A DNA stretch of 64,000 nt, taken from Paenibacillus sp. FSL R5-0517 (GTDB lineage Bacteria; Bacillota; Bacilli; Paenibacillales; Paenibacillaceae). The notes under the pieces were generated by a model. It ran no database searches and was not told the DNA's origin. It saw only the letters and a list, made by a program, of their open reading frames with translations. This document shows positions 36,493 through 47,046 of this stretch, in pieces (the stretch's first letter is position 1; each line of letters opens with the position of its first letter). The position numbers and the translations under genes are program-made. The stretch spans positions 1,860,001 to 1,924,000 of the forward strand of contig NZ_CP150235.1 in assembly GCF_037974355.1 (NCBI RefSeq), given 5' to 3'.

Positions 36493-37030
36493 ACGGCTTG
36501 GAAGCAATCCGAAGGTGAATCTCTGAATGAGTAGAGCGAATAGGCTATGGTCTGGCAGGGAACAATGAAAACCAGATAACCGGTGAATAACAGTCCGTGG
36601 AAATACATAAAATACGAACGGTGAAATAATACAAATGAAAACAGGTAAATTCCATTCCTCACTAAAGTTCACGATATGTTTTTGTTATATAACATCACAT
36701 CGTTGTAACGTTAGCGTGTTAAAACGCTAAATTATTAAGCGTTTTCAATAAAAAAAGAACAAAAATATGTGATATTTGGTGATGAAACATCTGGATTTTA
36801 ACACTGGTTGATTGTATAATCACCTCTAGTAGGCTAGTCCTAAATTTTTCTCTCCATGTCATAATGTTCGGTTTTTCGACAGATGATAGAATGCTTCAAG
36901 GGTGAGAATGCGCTTTTAATGTCGAAGAAACCATACATTCTGCATAAAAGCCATTCCTGCTATCTGTTAACCGTTCAATTGTAGGCTGGATTGGAATGAA
37001 GGATATATCATTAAGGGGGAAAAAGAGAAA
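36493..37030 (+). other. Intergenic region ahead of the BMP importer
   Basis: This 538-base gap has a TATAAT at 36815-36820 with a poor -35 (TGGATT, 17-base spacer), implying a leader of about 200 nt for the BMP gene. I looked for a purine riboswitch, common ahead of nucleoside importers, and did not find its conserved junctions. The ORFs over it on the minus strand have no coding support. AAGGGGGAAAAAGAG precedes the BMP start. Confidence 0.45.
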
Positions 37031-38071
37031 ATGAAAAAGATGCTCAGCTTGTCTTTGGTAATGTTGCTGGCGGTATCGGTTATGCTCGCAGGTTGTGGTA
37101 GCAAACCGAAAGAAGAAACAAATGCCGGAGGAGATACAGGTGGCACATCCACTGAAGCGAAATCCGATCTCAAAATCGGTATGGTTACTGACGTAGGTGG
37201 AGTTAATGACAAATCCTTTAACCAATCCGCTTGGGAAGCTCTGCAAGCGACTGAAACAGAAACAGGTGTAGCAGTTAAATACCTGCAAAGTAAATCCGAT
37301 GAAGAGTACATTCCGAACTTGAACGAATTCGTTAAGGGTGGATATGATCTGACTTGGGGTATCGGTTTCCAATTGGCTGATGCAATCAAAACGGTTGCTG
37401 ACCAAAACCCGGATGCCAAACTCGCGATCATTGACAGCGTAGTGGATTCTCCTAATGTTAAGTCCGTAACTTTTGCTGAAGAAGAAGGGTCCTTCTTGGT
37501 TGGTGTTGTTGCCGGTCTGACAACAAAAACAAACAAAATTGGTTTTGTAGGCGGTATGGAAAGCCCACTGATCAAAAAGTTTGAAGTAGGATTCAGAGAA
37601 GGCGTAAAAGCAGTTAACCCTGATGCTCAATTCATTTCTAACTACACAGGTGCATTTGATAAACCAGATTTGGGTAAAGCAGCAGCAGCAACACTTTACA
37701 ATGAAGGCGTAGACATTATCTTCCACGCTTCTGGCGCAACTGGTAACGGTGTGTTTAACGAAGCAAGCGCACGTAAAAAACAAGGTCAAGATGTTTGGGT
37801 TATCGGTGTCGACAAAGACCAATCTCTTGAGTTTGGTGATGAGATCACTTTGACTTCCATGATCAAAAAAGTAGACGAAGCGGTTAAACGCGTAAACCAA
37901 GAAGTTGTTGATGGTACATTTGCTGGCGGTTCTGAGAACCTGACACTGAAAGAAAACGGTGTAGGTATTGCTGATACTTCTACTGCTAACGTATCTGCTG
38001 ATATCCTTGCTAAAGTAGATGAGTACAAAGAAAAAATCATCAGCGGCGAAATCAAAGTTCCTACAGAGTAA
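37031..38071 (+). CDS. BMP-family nucleoside-binding lipoprotein
   Basis: This 346-residue lipoprotein (signal KKMLSLSLVMLLAVSVML, lipobox LAGC) carries the BMP/PnrA fold: IGMVTDVGGVNDKSFNQSAWE, GGYDLTWGIGFQ, KIGFVGGMESPLIKKFE and VDIIFHASGATGNGVF. Proteins such as BmpA, PnrA and B. subtilis NupN/YufN bind nucleosides for the ABC importer encoded just downstream. It probably delivers purine (and perhaps other) nucleosides. Confidence 0.92.
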   Translation: MKKMLSLSLVMLLAVSVMLAGCGSKPKEETNAGGDTGGTSTEAKSDLKIGMVTDVGGVNDKSFNQSAWEALQATETETGVAVKYLQSKSDEEYIPNLNEFVKGGYDLTWGIGFQLADAIKTVADQNPDAKLAIIDSVVDSPNVKSVTFAEEEGSFLVGVVAGLTTKTNKIGFVGGMESPLIKKFEVGFREGVKAVNPDAQFISNYTGAFDKPDLGKAAAATLYNEGVDIIFHASGATGNGVFNEASARKKQGQDVWVIGVDKDQSLEFGDEITLTSMIKKVDEAVKRVNQEVVDGTFAGGSENLTLKENGVGIADTSTANVSADILAKVDEYKEKIISGEIKVPTE

Positions 38072-38094
38072 TTTTGGTCTTAGTCACAGATGAA

Positions 38095-38130
38095 TAATCA
38101 TTGAGGCCGGTCTAGACCGGCCTTATGATT
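38095..38130 (+). other. Intercistronic hairpin without T-run
   Basis: The perfect palindrome AGGCCGGTCTAGACCGGCCT (38105-38124) is extended by AATCAT/ATGATT on either side. No T-run follows. It lies between the binding-protein gene and the ATPase gene and probably protects the 3' end of the binding-protein mRNA or reduces read-through, giving more binding protein than transporter. Confidence 0.65.
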
Positions 38131-38256
38131 GCAAAAACAGGAACATTTGATCAAGTCATCATAACAATTGTACAAGGTCACTGTGTATCAACGCTCCGGG
38201 TAGGAGCTTTTCTTTCGTTTGCGGAACCACACTATATCAGTTATAAGGGTGATTAC

Positions 38257-39795
38257 ATGGGTGCAGCAACCCCCGTCGTTGAGTTAAAACAAATTACGAA
38301 GCGTTTCCCAGGCATTGTTGCCAACGACGCTATCAGCCTTCAGCTTCGTAAAGGCGAGATCCATGCGCTACTGGGCGAAAACGGCGCTGGTAAGTCAACG
38401 TTGATGAATATTGTATTTGGTCTCTATCAGCCAGATGAAGGTTCCATTGAAGTGAATGGCAAGCCTGTCATCATCGACAGCCCTAACCGAGCGATCGATC
38501 TTGGCATCGGCATGGTGCATCAGCACTTTAAGCTTGTACAGCCGTTCACGGTAACAGAGAACATTATTTTGGGATCTGAACCAACGAAGGGTCTCAATAT
38601 TAATTATAAAAAAGCAGCCGCTGAAGTTCAGCGGCTATCCGAACAGTATGGACTGAAAGTAAATCCTCATGCCAAGATTCATGATATCTCTGTCGGAATG
38701 CAGCAGCGTGTGGAGATTGTTAAAACATTGTATCGTGGTGCGGACATTCTTATTTTTGACGAGCCTACAGCCGTATTGACTCCTCAAGAAATCAAAGAAC
38801 TGATGATCATCATGAAGAAGCTCGTCGCAGAAGGCAAGTCAATCATCTTGATTACGCACAAATTAAAAGAGATTATGGAAATCTCCGACACCGTAACGAT
38901 TATCCGTCGGGGGAAAGTCATTGATTCCGTCAAAACTTCGGAAACGAACCCGAATGAGCTGGCAGAGAAAATGGTGGGGCGGAATGTCACATTCAAAGTG
39001 GACAAAAAGCCGGCTACACCTGGTGCCAATGTGCTCGAAGTTAGCAAACTAACTTCCAAGAACAAAGAGGGTATTGCAGTTCTGAACCAACTTAACCTGA
39101 ACGTACGTGCTGGAGAGATTGTTGGTATCGCAGGCGTGGATGGTAACGGTCAAAGTGAACTGATTGAAGCCCTTACCGGACTTCGTAAAGTCGACAGTGG
39201 TTCAATTCTTTTGGAGGGCAAGGAGCTGTCCAATCATTCTCCGCGCCATATCTCGGAGTCGGGTGTAGCCCACATTCCGGAAGATCGACATAAACACGGA
39301 CTTGTACTTGATTTTTCAGTGAGCGAAAATATCGTACTGGAATCGTACTATAAGGCACCATACACTCGTAAGGGGTTCCTTAACTTCGATGCCATCAAAA
39401 AGCAGGCGAAGCGGCTTGTGGAGGCATTTGACGTGCGTACACCAAGCATCGAGACCAAAGCCCGTTCCTTGTCTGGAGGAAACCAGCAGAAGGCCATTAT
39501 CGCACGTGAGGTGGATAAAAATCCTGAATTGCTTATCGCTGCACAGCCAACCCGTGGCTTGGACGTAGGGGCTATTGAGTTCGTGCAAAAGCAGCTGATT
39601 GCACAACGCGATCAAGGCAAGGCTGTTCTGCTAATTTCATTTGAACTGGATGAGATTATCAATGTATCTGACCGAATTGCTGTCATCTATGAAGGCCAGA
39701 TCGTTGGCGAGGTGCTGCCGGAAGAAACCAATGACAGGGAGCTCGGCTTGATGATGGCGGGCAGCACCCAAAAGAGAGGTACTGCGCATGAATAA
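38257..39795 (+). CDS. Nucleoside ABC transporter ATPase (two-domain)
   Basis: This 512-residue protein carries two ATPase domains in tandem. Domain 1 has Walker A LGENGAGKST, signature SVGMQQRVEI and Walker B LIFDEPTAVLT. Domain 2 has a weakened Walker A (GVDGNGQSEL), LSGGNQQKAI and IAAQPTRGLDVG, as in sugar and nucleoside (CUT2/BMP) importers. ATG 38257 is chosen, with AAGGGTGA ahead; the frame is open upstream to 38125. It overlaps the permease gene by eight bases. It resembles NupO/YufO. Confidence 0.93.
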   Translation: MGAATPVVELKQITKRFPGIVANDAISLQLRKGEIHALLGENGAGKSTLMNIVFGLYQPDEGSIEVNGKPVIIDSPNRAIDLGIGMVHQHFKLVQPFTVTENIILGSEPTKGLNINYKKAAAEVQRLSEQYGLKVNPHAKIHDISVGMQQRVEIVKTLYRGADILIFDEPTAVLTPQEIKELMIIMKKLVAEGKSIILITHKLKEIMEISDTVTIIRRGKVIDSVKTSETNPNELAEKMVGRNVTFKVDKKPATPGANVLEVSKLTSKNKEGIAVLNQLNLNVRAGEIVGIAGVDGNGQSELIEALTGLRKVDSGSILLEGKELSNHSPRHISESGVAHIPEDRHKHGLVLDFSVSENIVLESYYKAPYTRKGFLNFDAIKKQAKRLVEAFDVRTPSIETKARSLSGGNQQKAIIAREVDKNPELLIAAQPTRGLDVGAIEFVQKQLIAQRDQGKAVLLISFELDEIINVSDRIAVIYEGQIVGEVLPEETNDRELGLMMAGSTQKRGTAHE

Positions 39796-40867
39796 CGTAT
39801 TGAAATGGTTTACCCGAGATTCATTTATTTTGCCTGTAGTCGCCATTATTATGGGTCTGATACTCGGTGGGGTTGTCATGCTGATTGGTGGCTACAATCC
39901 AATTGAAGCCTACGGCGCATTGTTCACCAAGGTATTTGGAGACATGTACAACTTTGGTGAAGCGGTACGGGAAATGACACCGTTAATTATGACTGGACTT
40001 GCATTTGCATTTGCATCACGTGCAGGGTTGTTTAACATCGGGGGAGAAGGCCAATTTCTCGTCGGTATGACTGCTGCAACATTTGTAGGTGTTAAATTTG
40101 CAGGTTTGCCAATCTACCTTCATGCGCCACTGGCTTTGATTGCTGGTGCATTGTTTGGTGGTCTGTGGGCAGCTATTGCTGGTTATCTGAAAGCATCACG
40201 TGGGGTCAATGAAGTTATCAGCAGTATCATGTTGAACTGGATTGGTCTATATCTGGCGAACCTTATCGTACGCCAATTCTTGTTGTTGAAGGGCGAGAAT
40301 CGCTCGGTCGATATCAGCGAATCGGCTTCGATCAGTCTCACATGGTTATCTGAACTAATGGGTAACTCCCGTGTGCACATGGGGACATTGATTGCTCTTG
40401 TGATGGCTGTGCTCTTCTATATCTATATGTGGAAAACTAAACAAGGTTTCGAAATTCGCGCGGTAGGTTACAACCCGAATGCGGCTGAATATGCAGGTAT
40501 GCATGTTAACCGGAATATCGTAAAAGCAATGTTTATCAGTGGTATGCTTGCCGGTCTTGGTGGTGCATTCCAGGTTCTTGGTGTGTTCCATTACCAGACT
40601 GTAATGTCGGGTTCACCAGGTACAGGTTTTGACGGAATAGCAGTTGCCCTGATTGGTTTGAATCATCCGTTTGGGGTGTTGTTGGGTGCAGTGTTGTTTG
40701 GTACCCTCACGTACGGATCTGCAGGTATGAGTTTTGCTGCGGATGTTCCGCCTGAGATTATTCGGATTGTGATCGGTTCGATTATCTTCTTCATTGCGGC
40801 ACAAGGCATCGTGCGCTGGATACTCAAACCGTTCTATTCGAAGCGTAAGAAAGAGAAGGTGTTGTAG
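39788..40867 (+). CDS. Nucleoside ABC transporter permease 1
   Basis: This 359-residue membrane permease (NupP/YufP-like) has about ten helices. Family motifs are AFASRAGLFNIGGEGQFLVG and GVNEVISSIMLNWIGLYL. It overlaps the ATPase gene (ATG within its last codons) and abuts the second permease, so the three are translated together. Confidence 0.92.
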   Translation: MNNVLKWFTRDSFILPVVAIIMGLILGGVVMLIGGYNPIEAYGALFTKVFGDMYNFGEAVREMTPLIMTGLAFAFASRAGLFNIGGEGQFLVGMTAATFVGVKFAGLPIYLHAPLALIAGALFGGLWAAIAGYLKASRGVNEVISSIMLNWIGLYLANLIVRQFLLLKGENRSVDISESASISLTWLSELMGNSRVHMGTLIALVMAVLFYIYMWKTKQGFEIRAVGYNPNAAEYAGMHVNRNIVKAMFISGMLAGLGGAFQVLGVFHYQTVMSGSPGTGFDGIAVALIGLNHPFGVLLGAVLFGTLTYGSAGMSFAADVPPEIIRIVIGSIIFFIAAQGIVRWILKPFYSKRKKEKVL

Positions 40868-41830
40868 ATGGACTTGTTGACAATTGGGCAGATTATCAAT
40901 ACGACGCTTGTCTTTGCTACGGCATTGATTTTTGCTTCACTCGGCGGAATTTTTTCGGAAAAATCAGGTGTTACGAACCTTGGACTTGAAGGTTTTATGG
41001 TCTTCGGTGCCTTTGCGGCTGGAATCGGGGCGCACTATGCTCAAGAAGCGGGTATGGGCGGAACGACATCGGCTTGGATGGGGGTTTTGCTCGCGATTGT
41101 ACTGGGCGTACTGGTATCGTTGATTCATGCCGTTGCGTCTATCACATTTAAGGCAGACCAGATTATCAGTGGTATTGTCATTAACTTTTTGGCAGCAGGA
41201 AGTACGTTGTACTTGGTTAAGCTGTTGTTCGAAGGTTCTGGTGATTCACCATTGGTTCAAGGCTTCAGCAAATTTGATGTGCCATTCTTGAAAGACATTC
41301 CGTTGCTTGGAGAAGCTTTTTTCAAGAACGTATATCCAACGACATATCTGGCCATTCTTTTCGTATTCCTGACGTATTACATTATGTTTAAAACACCATT
41401 TGGTCTGCGTCTTCGTTCAGTTGGTGAACATCCAAGTGCGGCTGATACGGTTGGTGTTAAAGTACGTCGTTATCGCTATGTTGGCGTTATGATCAGTGGT
41501 GCGCTTGCAGCCATTGGTGGTGCTGCAATCACGTTGACGACAACGGGTACATTCTCACACAATACGGTTTCCGGCCAAGGTTATATTGCCATTGCAGCCA
41601 TGATCTTTGGTAAATGGAATCCGATTGGTGCGTTTGGTGCGGCTGTCTTCTTTGGATTCTCACAAGCGATTCGTAACTATGTGCAGTTGTTTGAATGGTC
41701 ACAAAGTATTCCCCAGGAAATTATTTTCATGTTGCCATACCTGCTTACCATCATCGTTCTTGTTGCAGCGGTTGGACGTTCTTCGGCTCCGTCTGCACTC
41801 GGTGAAGCGTATGATCCGGGTAAAAGGTAA
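40868..41830 (+). CDS. Nucleoside ABC transporter permease 2
   Basis: This 320-residue permease (NupQ/YufQ-like) shows LGGIFSEKSGVTNLGLEGFM, the cytoplasmic GLRLRSVGEHPSAADTVGVKV loop and GQGYIAIAAMIFGKWNPIG. It begins directly after the stop of permease 1 without a spacer. A terminator follows 42 bases later. Confidence 0.92.
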   Translation: MDLLTIGQIINTTLVFATALIFASLGGIFSEKSGVTNLGLEGFMVFGAFAAGIGAHYAQEAGMGGTTSAWMGVLLAIVLGVLVSLIHAVASITFKADQIISGIVINFLAAGSTLYLVKLLFEGSGDSPLVQGFSKFDVPFLKDIPLLGEAFFKNVYPTTYLAILFVFLTYYIMFKTPFGLRLRSVGEHPSAADTVGVKVRRYRYVGVMISGALAAIGGAAITLTTTGTFSHNTVSGQGYIAIAAMIFGKWNPIGAFGAAVFFGFSQAIRNYVQLFEWSQSIPQEIIFMLPYLLTIIVLVAAVGRSSAPSALGEAYDPGKR

Positions 41831-41872
41831 CGACTTGCAACATATTGATTTACTTTCCAAAAGTTTGATGGA

Positions 41873-41900
41873 AAGGTCCGCCATGTGCGGGCCTTTTTTG
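41873..41900 (+). terminator. Intrinsic terminator of nucleoside importer operon
   Basis: AAGGTCCGC at 41873-41881 pairs with GCGGGCCTT at 41887-41895 (one G-U) and runs into TTTT. Confidence 0.85.
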
Positions 41901-42046
41901 TTTTTATGAGCTTCGGCAGGCCGCTTTTTCACGTTCACTTTGGTTCTCGTGCAGATACCCATATTTTCAGGTAGGGACAAAGAAACAGGCGAATTCAGTG
42001 ATGGACGAATACACTGTTTTGAACGATCCGAGGAGGAGGGGAAAGT

Positions 42047-42448
42047 ATGAAACAACAAGTTACGCGTGATGAAGCGATGAAATTAATAGGCAAAAATATT
42101 GTTGCAATCAAAAAAGACGGCACTCGGGTTACGGGAAAGCTGTTGAAAGTATCCGGCAACAAACTGGTACTGAAGCGTCTGAATGGCAAAAAAGTACGCA
42201 CAAAAGCGATTTTGCCGTTGGTACTGTTTGATCTGCTCGCTATTGCCACACTGCCTTATGCTTATGGACCTGGTCCCGGCTTTGGTCCCGGCTTTGGTCC
42301 CGGATATGGACCTGGCCCGAAACCGGGCCAGGGATATGGTCCAGGCTACGGGCCGGGTTATGGACCAGGAGGACCTGGTGGCGGTTTTGGCCCAGGGCCT
42401 GGGTTCGGTCCTTATGGACCAGGACCACGTCCACCAGGATTTTTCTAG
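42047..42448 (+). CDS. Gly/Pro-rich protein with Sm-like N-terminal part
   Basis: This 133-residue protein has two unlike halves. Residues 1-60 (IGKNIVAIKKDGTRVTGKLL, KVSGNKLVLKRL) look like a small beta-barrel of the Sm/KOW type. Residues 72-133 are almost only G, P, F and Y in repeats such as YGPGPGFGPGFGPG. The tail lacks hydrophobic anchoring and resembles low-complexity tails of coat or surface proteins. GAGGAGGGG precedes the ATG. I do not recognise a named family; a spore-surface role is a guess. Confidence 0.6.
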   Translation: MKQQVTRDEAMKLIGKNIVAIKKDGTRVTGKLLKVSGNKLVLKRLNGKKVRTKAILPLVLFDLLAIATLPYAYGPGPGFGPGFGPGYGPGPKPGQGYGPGYGPGYGPGGPGGGFGPGPGFGPYGPGPRPPGFF

Positions 42449-42454
42449 GGGATT

Positions 42455-42901
42455 TTATAATGTTTTTTCCAATTCGTAGCAGCGGCTCATCATGATGTAT
42501 CGAATCGCGCTGTACCCATTTTTTTGATAAAACTGAAGCCCTTTGGTATTGCCTTCATCCACCATCACTTTCGATCTTCGACATCCCCGGGATGCCGCAA
42601 AGCTCTCTGCTTTGAGCAGCAAAGTTTGGCCGTAACGTTTGCGTTGTTCTTTCAGGCTAACAGCCATCATATCGACATAGAGCAGTTCCCCATGCATGAG
42701 AAAATGGATGAATGCCACAGCAGCTTTATCTGGCTCCGGCGAGACAACAAAGGTCATGCCCCTGTTCATTCGCAGGGGTATTTCTTTGCGGATTTTGTTA
42801 ATTTCTTTTTCACTCATGTGAGAGAGAGGCACAAGTTGAGTGTCAATCAGCTTCATGATGGCGCCATCATCCAGCTTGGATGTGCGTTGCCGAATCACCA
42901 T
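42455..42901 (-). CDS. GNAT family N-acetyltransferase
   Basis: A 148-residue GNAT domain with VDMMAVSLKEQRKRYGQTLL (R/Q-K-R-Y-G-x loop in place of the canonical glycines), VDEGNTKGLQFYQKNGYSAI and a tyrosine near the end. It is convergent with the Gly/Pro-rich gene; only six bases separate the stops and no terminator is visible. GGAGG precedes the start. The substrate is unknown. Confidence 0.72.
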   Translation of the reverse strand: MVIRQRTSKLDDGAIMKLIDTQLVPLSHMSEKEINKIRKEIPLRMNRGMTFVVSPEPDKAAVAFIHFLMHGELLYVDMMAVSLKEQRKRYGQTLLLKAESFAASRGCRRSKVMVDEGNTKGLQFYQKNGYSAIRYIMMSRCYELEKTL

Positions 42902-43054
42902 ACGGAGCCTCCTTTCAGGACCAGTCGTGCTGCTCGTATATCCTATGCCCGAAGCAAGATAAAAGGTGACTGAATGAAGCGCTGGGATTAGGGCAACCTT
43001 AAAGGTTGAAGAGGGAGGAAGAAAGGTTCTCTGAATTTTTATGCAAAACAGGTA

Positions 43055-43084
43055 TTGACTTATCGGTTGGAGGAATCATATAAT
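43055..43084 (+). promoter_or_regulatory. Promoter of the ilv-leu operon
   Basis: TTGACT (43055-43060) and TATAAT (43079-43084) with an 18-base spacer, directly ahead of the T-box leader. Confidence 0.75.
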
Positions 43085-43091
43085 GTTCCTA

Positions 43092-43454
43092 ACATTTAAC
43101 GAGAATATTTCATCGGCTATGAAGAGGACGAAGTTTTAAGGGCTCTTTTGCTCAGAGAGTGGCTGGAATTGCTGAAACCACCACCATTATCCCTTATATA
43201 CGAGCTCACCTCGGAGCTGTTTTCCTGAAAAGCACTGGATGTCACTCCTTTCGCGTATTAGGGAAAATCGTATGTCTGCGTTACAGACAACAGGTATGGG
43301 AAACGACTATGTTCGTTTGAGCTATTCGTTTTGTTGTACCTGGTAAGGTCCGTTATTGCGAAATTTCGGGCAAAGTTGGGTGGTACCACGGAAGCGATAA
43401 CCTTTCGTCCCTCGCAAGCATGAACTTGTTTGCAGGGATGGAAGGTTTTTTTTG
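43092..43454 (+). ncRNA. T-box riboswitch, leucine specifier
   Basis: This is a complete T-box leader. Stem I starts with the GAAGAGGACGAAG bulge motif and has the CAGAGAG loop segment. The specifier codon is read as CUC (Leu) at 43205-43207, just before ACCTCGGAG. The antiterminator T-box GGGTGGTACCACGG is at 43378-43391. The terminator follows: CCTTTCGTCCCTCGCAA at 43401-43417 against TTGCAGGGATGGAAGG (43430-43445), then T8. Uncharged tRNA-Leu pairs with the specifier and the bulge and prevents termination, turning on ilvBNC-leuA when leucine is scarce. The codon choice agrees with the B. subtilis ilv-leu leader. Confidence 0.92.
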
Positions 43455-43501
43455 TAACTTTAAATGTCAGAATGGTGTAAATTTCGAGAGGAGGATGACT
43501 G

Positions 43502-45253
43502 ATGGGAGCTCAAATTCCAGAAGTACGGTCAACAGATGAATTACGTGAAAAATGGATGAAGCCGGAGGTCATTAGCGGATCCGAAATTCTGCTGAGAAGC
43601 TTGTTACTTGAAGGTGTTGAGTGCGTATTTGGTTACCCGGGCGGCGCAGTGTTGTACATTTACGATGCGATGTATGGTTTCGAGGATTTCAAACACGTTC
43701 TCACTCGTCACGAACAAGGAGCAATACATGCAGCTGACGGATATGCACGTGCAAGCGGCAAAGTTGGTGTCTGCATCGCTACTTCCGGACCAGGAGCAAC
43801 GAATCTGGTTACGGGTATTGCAACAGCATATATGGATTCAGTACCACTCGTAGTCATTACGGGGAATGTTATTTCGAGCCTGATCGGGTCAGATGCTTTC
43901 CAGGAAGCGGACATTACCGGGATTACAATGCCAATCACCAAACACAGTTACCTGGTGAAAGATGTAAAAGATCTGTCCAGTGTAATTCATGAGGCATTCC
44001 ATATTGCCAATACCGGTCGTAAAGGTCCTGTCCTGATCGACATCCCGAAAGATGTATCAGCGAACAAAACATTGTTTGAACCGACAACTGAACCTGTTAT
44101 ATTGAGAGGGTACAATCCACGGACAGTACCAAACAAACTGCAGGTTGACCGTTTGGCCCAAGCCATTCAGGAAGCAGAACGTCCAATGATTCTGGCTGGT
44201 GGCGGTGTGGTGTACTCGGGTGGACATGAAGAACTGTTCGAGTTTGTTGAGAAGACAGGCATTCCAATTACAACGACTCTCCTTGGTCTGGGTGCATTCC
44301 CAAGCGGTCATGAATTATGGACGGGTATGCCAGGTATGCACGGAACGTACACTTCCAATCAGGCTATTCAAAAAGCGGATCTGCTGATTAATATCGGTGC
44401 TCGATTCGATGACCGGGTAACAGGCAAGCTGGATGGATTCGCTCCACATGCCAAGATCGTTCATATCGATATCGATCCGGCGGAGATTGGTAAAAACATT
44501 GCAACTGATATTCCAATCGTGGGTGATGTGAAGACTGTACTGGAAATAGCTAACAAAGAAGTTGGACGTGCCGAGCGTGCAGATGCATGGAGAGACCAGA
44601 TCAAACAGTGGAAGCAAGAGAAACCTTACAGCTATACGGATTCAGACGAAGTGCTGAAACCCCAGTGGGTTGTTGAAATGCTGAATGATACAACCAAAGG
44701 TGAAGCGATTGTAACTACGGATGTGGGACAACATCAGATGTGGGCAGCACAATATTACAAATTTAATCAACCGCGTTCATGGGTAACTTCAGGTGGTCTC
44801 GGAACGATGGGCTTTGGATTCCCTTCTGCCATTGGTGCTCAGATGGCCAATCCGGACAGACTCGTAATCTCGATTAACGGTGATGGCGGAATGCAGATGT
44901 GTTCCCAAGAACTCGCGATCTGTGCCATTAACAATATACCGGTTAAAATTGTAATCATTAACAATCAGGTGCTCGGAATGGTCCGCCAATGGCAGGAGAT
45001 CATCTATGAGAACCGCTACAGCCATATTGATCTGGCAGGAAGTCCGGATTTTGTAAAACTGGCTGAAGCATATGGCGTAAAAGGATTGCGTGCAACGAAT
45101 AAAGAAGAAGCGGCACGTGCTTGGCAGGAAGCTCTGGATACACCAGGCCCAGTCGTTGTAGAATTCGTGGTACGCAAGGATGAAAATGTGTATCCGATGG
45201 TTCCGCAGGGAGCAACAATTGATCAAATGCTGATGGGGGATGCTGAGGAATGA
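43502..45253 (+). CDS. ilvB: Acetolactate synthase large subunit
   Basis: This 583-residue TPP- and FAD-dependent enzyme condenses two pyruvates, or pyruvate and 2-oxobutyrate, in valine, leucine and isoleucine synthesis. Motifs include VFGYPGGAVLYIYD, RHEQGAIHAADGYARASG (catalytic glutamate), GARFDDRVTG and the TPP/Mg motif GDGGMQMCSQELA ending in NN. The AHAS-specific segment QWQEIIYENRYSH is present, so it is biosynthetic rather than the catabolic AlsS. GAGAGGAGG precedes ATG 43502. ATGA overlap with ilvN. Confidence 0.96.
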   Translation: MGAQIPEVRSTDELREKWMKPEVISGSEILLRSLLLEGVECVFGYPGGAVLYIYDAMYGFEDFKHVLTRHEQGAIHAADGYARASGKVGVCIATSGPGATNLVTGIATAYMDSVPLVVITGNVISSLIGSDAFQEADITGITMPITKHSYLVKDVKDLSSVIHEAFHIANTGRKGPVLIDIPKDVSANKTLFEPTTEPVILRGYNPRTVPNKLQVDRLAQAIQEAERPMILAGGGVVYSGGHEELFEFVEKTGIPITTTLLGLGAFPSGHELWTGMPGMHGTYTSNQAIQKADLLINIGARFDDRVTGKLDGFAPHAKIVHIDIDPAEIGKNIATDIPIVGDVKTVLEIANKEVGRAERADAWRDQIKQWKQEKPYSYTDSDEVLKPQWVVEMLNDTTKGEAIVTTDVGQHQMWAAQYYKFNQPRSWVTSGGLGTMGFGFPSAIGAQMANPDRLVISINGDGGMQMCSQELAICAINNIPVKIVIINNQVLGMVRQWQEIIYENRYSHIDLAGSPDFVKLAEAYGVKGLRATNKEEAARAWQEALDTPGPVVVEFVVRKDENVYPMVPQGATIDQMLMGDAEE

Positions 45254-45732
45254 TTAGACATACGATTTCAATATTGGTTAACGATCAGCCAGGCGTCCTT
45301 CAGCGGGTATCGGGGTTGTTCGGTCGACGCGGATTTAACATTGAGAGTATTACAGTGGGTCAATCAGAAGAACCCGGACTCTCCCGGATGGTTATTGTCA
45401 CCATTGGTGACGATAAAACGCTGGAGCAGATTGAGAAACAATTGTACAAAATCATCGATGTGATCAAAGTGGTTGATTTCAGCCTGAAACCGATGGTAGC
45501 CCGTGAACTTGCCCTGATCAAAGTTAAAGCAGAGCCTTCCGAGCGTCCTGAGATTCTGGGTGTGGTTGAAACATTCCGCGCATCCGTTGTAGATGTTGGT
45601 CCAGGCAGCCTGATTGTTCAGGTGGTTGGAGATACGGACAAAATTGATGCAATGATTGAGTTGCTCAAGCCATACGGCATTCGCGAATTGTCCCGTACAG
45701 GCATAACTGCATTGGTACGCGGTAACGCATAA
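45250..45732 (+). CDS. ilvN: Acetolactate synthase small (regulatory) subunit
   Basis: This 160-residue regulatory subunit has an N-terminal ACT domain (HTISILVNDQPGVLQRVSGLFGRRGFNIES compressed as VNDQPGVLQRVSGLF plus RRGFNIESI) that binds valine and gives feedback inhibition, and a C-terminal IlvN domain (VARELALIKVKA, GPGSLIVQVVGDTDKI). Translation is coupled to ilvB by ATGA. The symbol ilvH is used as well. Confidence 0.95.
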   Translation: MIRHTISILVNDQPGVLQRVSGLFGRRGFNIESITVGQSEEPGLSRMVIVTIGDDKTLEQIEKQLYKIIDVIKVVDFSLKPMVARELALIKVKAEPSERPEILGVVETFRASVVDVGPGSLIVQVVGDTDKIDAMIELLKPYGIRELSRTGITALVRGNA

Positions 45733-45864
45733 GGCTATAATGAATGAAAAGGGACGACGGTGAGCTAACATATACAGTTGATCTTATGTGAAAGTGTCAG
45801 TCCCTTACTACTTGCAATATAACATTTTAGTGATGTAACGCTTGAAAAGATAGATACATTCCCG

Positions 45865-46986
<1,122 letters not shown>

Positions 46987-47046
46987 GCATTAACTTTTAG
47001 AACATGCACTTTAAGGTATTCAAGTAAACTTAGAGCTTTAACTGGG

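Noticed and set aside
36493..37030. Possible purine riboswitch ahead of the BMP nucleoside importer
   Set aside because: The conserved purine-aptamer junction sequences are not present on the plus strand; only a TATAAT promoter-like hexamer was found.
36896..37900. 334-codon minus-strand ORF across the BMP gene
   Set aside because: It mirrors the BMP-family gene, which has a signal peptide and full family motifs; the antisense product has no domain features.
42270..42430. Tandem DNA repeats taken at first for a CRISPR or minisatellite
   Set aside because: They are the codons of the Gly/Pro-rich tail; there are no unique spacers between equal-length repeats.
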